From Diplolepis rosae (Eukaryota > Arthropoda > Insecta > Hymenoptera > Diplolepididae), in assembly GCA_030998225.1 (NCBI GenBank), contig JAPYXD010000746.1:992001-1056000 (forward strand): DNA of 64,000 bases, read 5' to 3'. This document shows, piece by piece, positions 50,971-61,700 of this stretch (positions within the stretch are counted from its first letter, which is position 1; every line of letters begins with the position of its first letter). The notes beneath the pieces are model-generated. The model was not told the DNA's origin and did not search any database. It saw nothing but the letters and a program-made list of their open reading frames with translations. A program made the position numbers and the translations under genes.

Positions 50971-53900
50971 TTAAAGTCAGAGTTTTGAAATCTCGCGCAT
51001 TACTTGGCCACTTTATAAAAATTCTTATACTCCTAAGATCTCGCGCATTGCTTGGCCACCTTACTTAAGGTCAGAGTTCGGAAATCTCGCGTATTAGTTG
51101 GCCACTTTATAACAATTCTTATACTCCTAAGAATTCGTGCATTACTTGGCCACCTTTCTTTAAGTCAGAGTTCGGAAATCTCGCGTATTAGTTGGCCACT
51201 TTATAACAATTCTTATACTCCTAAGAATTCGCGCATTACTTGGCCACCTTATTTAAATTCAGAGTCCGGAAATCTCGCGCATTACTTGGCCACTCTTTTC
51301 AAGACAGACTTCGTTTAACTCGCGTATTACTTGGCCACTTATAAAAATATATATAAAAATTCTTATACTCCTAAGATCTCGCGCATTACTAGGCCACCTT
51401 ACTTTAAGTCACAGTTCGGAAATCTCGCGTATTAGTTGGCCACTTTATAACAATTCTCTTACTCCTAAGAATTCGCGCATTACTTGGCAACTCTTTTCAA
51501 GACAGACTACATTTAACTCGCGTATTACGAGGCCACCTTATTTTAAGTCAGAGTACGGAAATCTCGCGCATTACTTGGCCACTTTATAAAAATTCTTACA
51601 CTCCTAAGAATTCGCGCATTACTTGGCCACCTTACTTAAAGTCAGAGTCCGAAAATCTCGCGTATTACTTGGCCACTCTTTTCAAGACAGACTTCGTGTA
51701 ACTCGCGTATTACTTGGCCACTTTATAACAATTCTCTTACTCCTAAGAATTCGCGCATTACTTGGCCACCTTACTTAAGGTCAGAGTCCGGTAATCTCGG
51801 GTATTACTTGGCCACTTTATAAAAATTCTCTTACTCCTAAGAATTCGCGCATTACTTGGCCACCTTACTTAAGGTCAGAGTCCGGAAATATCGCGCATTA
51901 CTTGGCCACTCTTTTAAGGACAGGCTTCGTCTAACTCGCGTATTACGAGTCCACATATGTATTTATATCAGTCATGAGGTCCATTGAACTCGCGCATTAC
52001 TTGGCCACCTTACTTTAAGTCAGAGTCCGGAAATCTCGCGTATTAGTTGGCCACTTTAGAAAAATTCTTATACTCCTATGAATCCGCTTATTACTTGGCC
52101 ACCTTACTTAAAGTCAGAGTACGGAAATCTCGCGTATTAGTTGGCCACTCTTTTCAGGACAGGTTTCGTCTAACTCGCGCATTACGAGGCCACATATGTA
52201 TTTATATCAGTCATGAGGTCCATTGAACTCGCGTATTACTTGGCCACCTTACTTTAAGTCAGAGTACGGAAATCTCGCGGATTACTTTGCCACTCTTTTC
52301 AAGACAGACTTCGCTTAACTCGCGTATTAATTGGCCACTTATAAAAATATATATAAAAATTCTTATACTCCTAAGAACTCGCGCATTACTTGGCCACCTT
52401 ACTTAAATTCAGAGTCCGGAAATCTCGAGCATTACGTGGCCACTCTTTTCAGGACTGGCTTCGTCTAACTCGCGTATCACGAGGCCAGTTATGTATTTAT
52501 AACAGTCATGAGGTCCATTGAACTCGCGCATTACTTGGCCACCTTACTTTAAGTCAGAGTACGGAAATCTCGCGCATTACTTGGCCACACTTTTCAAGAC
52601 AGACTTCGCTTAACTCGCGTATTACTTCGCCACTTATAAAAATATATATAAAAATTCTTATACTCCTAAGATCTCGCGCATTACTTGGCCACCTGACTTA
52701 AGGTCAGAGTCCGGTAATCTCGGGTATTAGTTGGCCACTTTATAACAATTCTTATACTCCTAAGAATTCGTGCATTACTTGGCCACCTTACTTTAAGTCA
52801 GAGTACGGAAATCTCGCGCATTACTTGGCCACTTTAGATAAATTGTTATACTCCTATGAATTCGCGTATGACTTGGACACCTTACTTAAAGTCAGAGTAC
52901 GGAAATCTCTCGCTTTACTTGGCTACTTATAAAAATTCTTATACTCCTAAGAACCCGCGCATGACTTGGCCACTTTACTTCAAGTCAGAGTTCGGAAATC
53001 TCGCGTATTAGTTGGCCACTTTATAACAATTCTCTTACTCCTAAGAATTGGCGCATTACTTGGCCACTCTTTTCAAGACAGACTTCGTTTAACTCGCGTA
53101 TTACTTGGCCACTTATAAAAATATATATAAAAATTCTTATACTCCTAAGATCTCGCGCATTACTTGGCCACCTTACTTAAGGTCAGAGTCCGGTAATCTC
53201 GGGTATTACTTGGCCACTTTAGAAAAATACTTAAAATCCTAAGAACTCGCGCAATCCATGGCCACCTTACTTTAGCTCAGAGTTCGGAAATCTCGCGTAT
53301 TAGTTGGCCACTTCTTAGCAATTCTTATACTCCTAAGAATTCGTGCATTACTTGGCCACCTTTCCTTAAGTCTGAGTTCGGAAATCTCGCGTATTAGTTG
53401 GCCACTTTATAACAATTCTTATACTGCTAAGAATTCGTGCAGTACTTGGCCACCTTACTTTAAGTCAGAGTTCGGAAATCTCGCGTATTAGTTGGCCACT
53501 TTATAACAATTCTCTTACTCCTAAGTATTCGCGCATTACTTGGCCACTCTTTTCAAGACAGACTTCGTTTATCTCGCGTATTACTTGGCCACCTTACTTA
53601 AAGTCAGAGTACGGAAATCTCGCGCATTACTTGGCCACTTTATAAAAATTCTTACACTCCTAAGATCTCGCGCATTACTTGGTCACCTTACTTAAGGTCA
53701 GAGTCCGGTAATCTCGGGTATTACTTGGCCACTTTGTAGCAATTCTTATACTCCTAACAATTCGTGCATTACTTGGCCACCTTTCTTTAAGTCTGAGTTC
53801 GGAAATCTCGCGTATTAGTTGGCCACTTTATAACAATTCTTATACTCCTAACAATTAGTGCATTACTTGGCCACCATACTTTAAGTCAGAGTTCGGAAAT

Positions 53901-56520
53901 CTCGCGTATTAGTTGGCCACTTTATAACAATTCTCTTACTGCTAAGAATTCGCGCATTACTTGGCAACTCTTTTCAAGACAGACTTCATTTAACTCGCGT
54001 ATTACTTGGCCACCTTACTTAAAGTCAGAGTCCGGTAATCTCGGGTATTACTTGGCCACTTTATAGCAATTCTTATACTCCTAAGAATTCGCGCATTACT
54101 TGGCCACCTTATTTAAATTCAGAGTCCGGAAATCTCGCGCATTACTTGGCCACTTTATAAAAATTCTTATACTCCTAAGATCTCGCGCATTGCTTGGCCA
54201 CCTTACTTAAGGTCAGAGTCCGGTAATCTCGGGTATTACTTGGCCACTTTATAGCAATTCTTATACTCGTAAGAATTCGTGCATTACTTGGCCACCTTTC
54301 TTTAAGTCTGAGGTCGGAAATCTCGCGTATTAGTTGGGCAGTTTATAACAATTCTTATACTCCTAACAATTAGTGCATTACTTGGCCACCATACTTTAAG
54401 TCAGAGTTCGGAAATCTCGCGTACTAGTTGTCCACTTTATAACAATTCTGTTACTCCTAAGAATTGGCGCATTACTTGGCCACTCTTTTCAAGACAGACT
54501 TCATTTAACTCGCGTATTACTTGGCCACTTTATAGCAATTCTTATACTCCTAAGAATTCGCGCATTACTTGGCCACCTTATTTAAATTCAGAGTCCGGAA
54601 ATCTCGCGCATTACTTGGCCACTCTTTCAAGACAGACTTCGTTTAACTCGCGCATTACTTGGCCACTTTATAAAAATTCTTACACTCCTAAGATCTCGCG
54701 CATTACTTGGCCACCTTACTTAAGGTCAGAGTCCGGAAATCTGGAGTATTACTTGGCCACTTTAGAAAAATTCTTACACTCCTATGAATTCGCGTATTAC
54801 TTGGCCATCTTACTTAAAGTCAGAATACGGAAATCTCGCGCATTACTTGGCCACTCTTTTCAAGACAGACTTCGTTTAACTCGCGTATTACTTGGCCACT
54901 TATAAAAATATATATATAAATTCTTATCCTCCTAAGATCTCGCGCATTACTTGGCCACCTTACTTAAGGTCAGAGTCCGGTAATCTCGGGTATTACTTGG
55001 GCACTTTAGAAAAATTCTTAAAATCCTAAGAACTCGCGCATTACTTGGCCACCTTACTTTAAGTCAGTGTACGGAAATCTCTCGCATTACTTGGCCACAC
55101 TTTTCAAGACCGACTTCGCTTAACTCGCGTATTACTTGGCCACTTATAAAAATATATATAAAAATTCTTATACTCCTAAGAACTCGCGCATTACTTGGCC
55201 ACCTTACTTTAAGTCAGAGTTCGGAAATCTCGCGTATTAGTTGGCCACTTTATAACAATTCTCTTACTCCTAAGAATTCGCGCATTACTTGGCAACTCTT
55301 TTCAAGACAGACTTCATTTATCTCACGTATTACTTGGCCACCTTACTTAAAGTCAGAGTTCGGAAATCTCGCGCATTACTTGGCCACTTTATAAAAATTC
55401 TTATACTCCTAAGATCTCGCGCATTGCTTGGCCACCTTACTTAAGGTCAGAGTCCGGTAATCTCGGGTATTACTTGGCCACTTTATAGCAATTCTTATAC
55501 TCCTAAGAATTCGTGCATTACTTGGCCACCTTTCTTTAAGTCTGAGTTCGGAAATCTCGCGTATTAGTTGGCCACTTATAAAACTATATATAAAAATTCT
55601 TATACTCCTAAGATCTCGCGCATTGCTTGGCCATCTTACTTAAGGCCAGATTCCGGTAATCTCGGGTATTACTTGGCCACTTTATAGCAATTCTTATACT
55701 CCTAAGAATTCGTGCATTACTTGGCCACCTTACTTTAAGTCAGTGTACGGAAATCTCTCGCATTACTTGGCCACACTTTTAAAGACAGACTGCGTTTAAC
55801 TCGCGTAATACTTGGCCACATATAAAAATATATATAAAAATTCTTATACTCCTAAGAACTCGCGAATTACTTGGCCACCTTACTTTAACTCAGAGTTATG
55901 AAATCTCGCGTATTACTTGGCCACTTTATAAAAATTCTTAAAATCCTAAGAACACGCTCATTACTTGGGCACCTTATTTTAAGTCAGAGTTCGGAAATCT
56001 CGCGCATTACTTGGCCACTTTATAAAAATTCTTACACTCCTAAGAATTCGCGCATTACTTGGCCACCTTACTTTAAGTCAGAGTTCGGAAATCTCGCGTA
56101 TTATTTGGCCACTTTATAACAATTCTCTTACTCCTAAGAATTCGCGCATTACTTGGCCACTCTTTTTCAGGACAGGCTTCGTCCAACTCGCGCATTACGA
56201 GGCCACATATGTATTTATATCAGTCATGAGGTCCATTGAACTGGCGGATTACTTGGCCACCTTACTTTAAGTCAGAGTACGGAAATCTCGCGGATTACTT
56301 GGCCACTCTTTTCAAGACAGACTTCGCTTAACTTGCGTCTTAATTGGCCACTTATAAAAATATATATAAAAATTCTTATACTCCTAAGAACTCGCGCATT
56401 ACTTGGCCACCTTACTTAAAGTCAGAGTCCGGAAATCTCGCGCATTACGTGGCCACTCTTTTCAGGACTGGCTTCGTCTAACTCGCGTATCACGAGGCCA
56501 GTTATGTATTTATAACAGTC
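50971..56520 (+). repeat. ~5-kb segment, copy 2 of the long collinear duplication
   Basis: Collinear with 44.5-49.7 kb at offsets of 6,437, then 7,054, then 7,148-7,149, then 6,770. The offset jumps mark indels of about +617, +94 and -379 bp between the copies. The +94 step equals one S1+S2 dimer. S5 near 51,955, 52,195, 52,490, 56,208 and 56,502. Confidence 0.87.
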
Positions 56521-57730
56521 ATGAGGTCCATTGAACTCGCGCATCACTTGGCAACCTTACTTTAAGTCAGAGTGCGGAAATCTCGCGTATTACTTGGCTA
56601 CTAATAAAAAATCTTATACTCCTAAGATCTCGCGCATTACTTGGCCACCTTACTTAAGGTCAGAGTCCGGTAATGTCGGCTATTACTTGGCCACTTTAGA
56701 AAAATTCTTAAAATCCTAAGAACTCGCGCATTACTTGGCCACCTTACTTTAACTCAGAGTTCGGAAATCTCGCGTATTAGTTGGACACTTTATAACAATT
56801 CTTATACTCCTAAGAATTCGTGCATTACTTGGCCACCTTATTTAAAGTCAGATTCCGTAAATCTCGCCTACTACTTGGCCACTTTAGAAAAATTCTTATA
56901 CTCCGATGAATTCGCGTATTACTTGGCCACTTTATAAAAATTCTTACACTCCAAGAATTCGCGCATTACTTGGCCACCTTACTTTAAGTCCGAGTACGGA
57001 AATCTCGCGCATTACTTGGGCACTTATAAAAATTCTTATACTCCTAAGAATTCGCGCATTACTTGGCCACTATTTTAAGACATACTTCGCTTAACTCGCG
57101 TATTACTTGGCTACTTATAAAAATTCTTATACTCCTAAGAACTCGCGCATTACTTGGCCACCTTAATTAAATTCAGAGAACGGAAATCTCGCGTATTAGT
57201 TGGCCACTTTAGAAAAATTCTTATACTCCTATGAATCCGCTTATTACTTGGCCATCTTACTTAAAGTCAGAATACGGAAATCCCGCGCATTACTTGGCCA
57301 CTCTTTTCAAGACAGACTTCGTTTAACTCGCGTATTACTTGGCCACTTATAAAAATATATATAAAAATTCTTATACTCCTAAGATCTCGCTCATTACTTG
57401 GCGACCTTACTTAAAGTCAGAGTGCGGAAATCTCGCGCATTACTTGGCCATCTTATAAAAATTCTTAAAATCCTAAGAACTCGCGCATTACTTGGCGACC
57501 TTACTTAAAGTCAGAGTACGAAAATCTCGCGCATTACTTGGCTACTTATAAAAATTCTTATACTCCTAAGAATTCGCGCATTACTTGGCCACTATTTTCA
57601 AGACAGACTTCGTTTATCTCGCGTATTAGTTGGCCACTCTTTAACAATTCTTATACTCCTAAGAATTCGCGCATTACTTGGCCACTCTTTTCAGGACAGG
57701 CTTCGTCTAACTCGCGCATTACGAGGCCAC
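56521..57730 (+). repeat. Satellite, transition block
   Basis: Ordinary S1/S2/S3/S4 monomers with scattered private substitutions (TCCGATGAATTC near 56,904, TAATGTCGGCTATT near 56,673). No long collinear partner noticed. It ends at the S5-rich zone. Confidence 0.78.
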
Positions 57731-58760
57731 ACATGTATTTATATCAGTCATGAGGTCAATTGAACTCGCGCATTACTTGGCCACCTTACTTAAAGTCAGA
57801 CTCCTGAAATCTCGGGCATTACTTGGCCACTCTTTTCAGGACAGGCTTCGTCTAACTCGCGTATTACGAGGCCACTTATGTCTTTATATCAGTCTTGAGG
57901 TCAATTGATCTCGCGTATTACTGGGCCACCTTACTTAAAGTCAGATTACGGAAATCTCGCGTATTAGTTGGCCACTTATAACAATTCTTATACTCCTAAG
58001 AATTCGCGCATAACTTGGCCACCTTATTTAAAGTCAGATTCCGGAAATCTCGCTTATTACTTGGCCACGTTAGTAAAATTCTTATACTCCTATGAATTCG
58101 CTTATTACTTGGCCACTCTTTTCAGGACAGGCTTCGTCTAACTCGCGCATTACGAGGCCACATATGTATTTATATCAGTCATGAGGTCAATTGAACTCGC
58201 GCATTACTTGGCCACCTTACTTAAAGTCAGACTCCTGAAATCTCGGGCATTACTTGGCCACTCTTTTCAGGACAGGCTTCGTCTAACTCGCGTATTACGA
58301 GGCCTCTTATGTATTTATATCAGTCATGAGGTCCATTGAACTCGCGTATTACTTGGCCACCTTACTTAAAGTCAGATTACGGAAATCTCGCGTATTAGTT
58401 GGCCACGTTATAACAATTCTTATACTCCTAAAAATTCGCGCATTACTTGGCCACCTTATTTAAAGTCAGATTCCGGAAATCTCGCGTATTAGTTGGCCAC
58501 TTTATAACAATTCTTATACTCCTAAGAATTCGCGCATTACTTGGCCACTCTTTTTCAGGACAGGCTTCGTCTAACTCGCGCATTACGAGGCCACATATGT
58601 ATTTATATCAGTCTTGAGGTCAATTGAACTCGCGCATTACTTGGCCACCTTACTTAAAGTCAGACTCCTGAAATCTCGGGCATTACTTGGCCACACTTTT
58701 CAGGACAGGCTTCGTCTAACTCGCGTATTACGAGGCCTCTTATGTATTTATATCAGTCAT
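57731..58760 (+). repeat. 430-bp nine-monomer higher-order repeat
   Basis: S5 near 57,733, 57,877, 58,162, 58,308, 58,596 and 58,740, i.e. alternating steps of 144-146 and 285-288 bp. The order is S5-S1-S3, then S5-S1-S2-S1-S2-S3, expected 145+287=432 bp from monomer lengths. About 2.3 copies. Diagnostic variants are TCAATTG in S5, CTCCTGAAATC in S1 and GGCCTCTTATG before alternate S5 elements. Confidence 0.88.
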
Positions 58761-61700
58761 GAGGTCCATTGAACTCGCGTATTACTTGGCCACCTTACTT
58801 TAAGTCAGAGTTCGGAAATCTCGCGTATTACTTGGCCACTTTAGAAAAATTCTTATACTCCTATGAATTCGCTTATTACTTGGCCATCTTACTTAAAGTC
58901 AGAATACGGAAATCTCGCGCATTACTTGGCCACTTTAGAAAAATTCTTAAAATCCTAAGAACTCGCGAATTAATTGGCCACCTTACTTTAACTCAGAGTT
59001 CGGAAATCTCGCGTATTAGTTGGCCACTTTAGAACAATTCTTATACTCCTAAGAATTCGTGCATTACTTGGCAACCTTATTTAAAGTCAGATTCCGGAAA
59101 TCTCGCGTATTACTTGGCCACTTTAGAAAAATTCTTATACTCCTATGAATTCGCTTATTACTTGGCCATCTTACTTAAAGTCAGAATACGGAAATCTCGC
59201 GCATTACTTGGCCACTTTAGAAAAATTCTTAAAATCCTAAGAACTCGCGCATTACTTGGCCACCTTACTTTAACTCAGAGTTCGGAAATCTCGCGTATTA
59301 GTTGGCCACTTTATAACAATTCTTATACTCCTAAGAATTCGTGCATTACTTGGCCACCTTACTTTAAGTCAGAGTTCGGAAATTTCGCTTATTAGTTGGC
59401 CACTTTATAACAATTCTCTTACTCCTAAGAATTCGCGCATTACTTGGCCACTCTTTTCAAGACAGACTTCATTTAACTCGCGCATTACTTGATCACCTTA
59501 CTTAAAGTCAGAGTTCGGAAATCTCGCGCATTACTTGGCCACTTTATAACAATTCTTATACTCCTATGAATTCGTGCATTACTTGGCCACCTTACTTTAA
59601 GTCAGAGTTCGGAAATCTCGCGTATTAGTTGGCCACTTTATAACAATTCTCTTACTCCTAAGAATTCGTGCATTACTTGGCCACATTATTTAAAGTCAGA
59701 TTCCGGAAATCTCGCGTATTGCTTGGGCAATTTAGAAAAATTCTTATACTCCTATGAATTCGCGTATTACTTGGCCACTTATAAAAATATATATAAAAAT
59801 TCTTATACTCCTAAGATCTCGCGCATTTCTTGGCCACCTTACTTAAAGTCAGAGTCCGGAAATCTCGCGTATTAGTTGGCCACTTTATAACAATTCTCTT
59901 ACTCCTAAGAATTCGCGCATTACTTGGCCACTCTTTTCAATACAGACTTCATTTAACTCGCGCATTACTTGATCACCTTACTTAAAGTCAGAGTGCGGAA
60001 ATCTCGCGTATTACTTGGCCACTTTATAAAAATTCATAAAATCCTAAGAACACGCGCATTACTTGGCCACCTTACTTTAACTCAGAGTTCGGAAATCTCG
60101 CGTATTAGTTGGCCACTTTATAACAATTCTTATACTCCTAAGAATTCGTGCATTACTTGGCCACCTTATTTAAAGTCAGATTCCGGAAATCTCGCGTATT
60201 ACTTGGGCACTTTAGAAAAATTCTTATACTCCTATGAATTCGCGTATTACTTGGCCACCTTACTTAAAGTCAGAGTCCGGAAATCTCGGGCATCACTTGG
60301 CCACTCTTTTCAGGACAGGCTTCGTCTAACTCGCGTATTACGAGGCCACTTATGTATTTATATCAGTCATGAGGTCCATTGAACTCGCGTATTACTTGGC
60401 CACCTTACTTAAAGTCAGAGTGCGGAAATCTCGCGCATTACTTGGCCACTCTTTTTAAGAGAGACTTCGTTTAACTCGCGTATTACTTGGCCACTTATAA
60501 AAATATATATAAAAATTCTTATACTCCAAAGAACTCGCGCATTACTTGGCCACTGTACTTTCATTCAGAGTCCGGAAATCTCGCGTATTAGTTGGCCACT
60601 TTATAACAATTCTTATACTCCCAAGAATTCGCGCATTACTTGGCCACTCTTTTCAGGACAGACTTCGTTTAACTCGCGAATTACGAGGCCACTTATGTAT
60701 TTATATCAGTCATGAGGTCCATTGAACTCGCGTATTACTTGGCCACCTTTCTTATAGTCAGAGTACGGAAATCTCGCGCATTACTTGGCCACTTTAGAAA
60801 AAGTCTTATACTCCTATGAATTCGCTTATTACTTGGCCATCTTACTTAAAGTCAGAATACGGAAATCTCGCGCATTACTTGGCCACTTTAGAAAAATTCT
60901 TAAAATCCTAAGAACTCGCGCATTACTTGGCCACCTTACTTTAACTCAGAGTCCGGAAATCTCGCGTATTACTTGGCCACTTTATAAAAGTTCTTATACT
61001 CCTAAGAATTCGCGCATTACTTGGCCACCTTACTTAAAGTCAGAGTCCGGAAATCTCGCGTATTAGTTGGCCACTTTATAACAATTCTCTTACTCCTAAG
61101 AATTCGCGCATTACTTGGCCACTCTTTTCAAGACAGACTTCGTGTAACTCGCGTATTACTTGGCCACCTTTCTTATAGTCAGAGTACGGAAATCTCGCGC
61201 ATTACTGGGCACTTTAGAAAAAGTCTTATACTCCTATGAATTCGCTTATTACTTGGCCATCTTACTTAAAGTCAGAATACGGAAATCTCGCGCATTACTT
61301 GGCCACTTTAGAAAAATTCTTAAAATCCTAAGAACTCGCGCATTACTTGGCCACCTTACTTTAACTCAGAGTTCGGAAATCTCGCGTATTAGTTGGCCAC
61401 TTTATAACAATTCTCTTACTCCTAAGAATTCGCGCATTACTTGGCCACTCTTTTCAAGACAGACTTCATTTAACTCGCGCATTACTTGATCACCTTACTT
61501 AAAGTCAGAGTTCGGAAATCTCGCGCATTACTTGGCCACTTTATAAAAATTCTTAAAATCCTAAGAACTCGCGCATTACTTGGCCACCTTACTTAAAGTC
61601 AGAGTCCGGAAATCTCGCGTATTAGTTGGCCACTTTATAACATTTCTTACACTCCTAAGAATTCGCGCATTACTTGGCCACCTTACTTTAAGTCAGAGTT

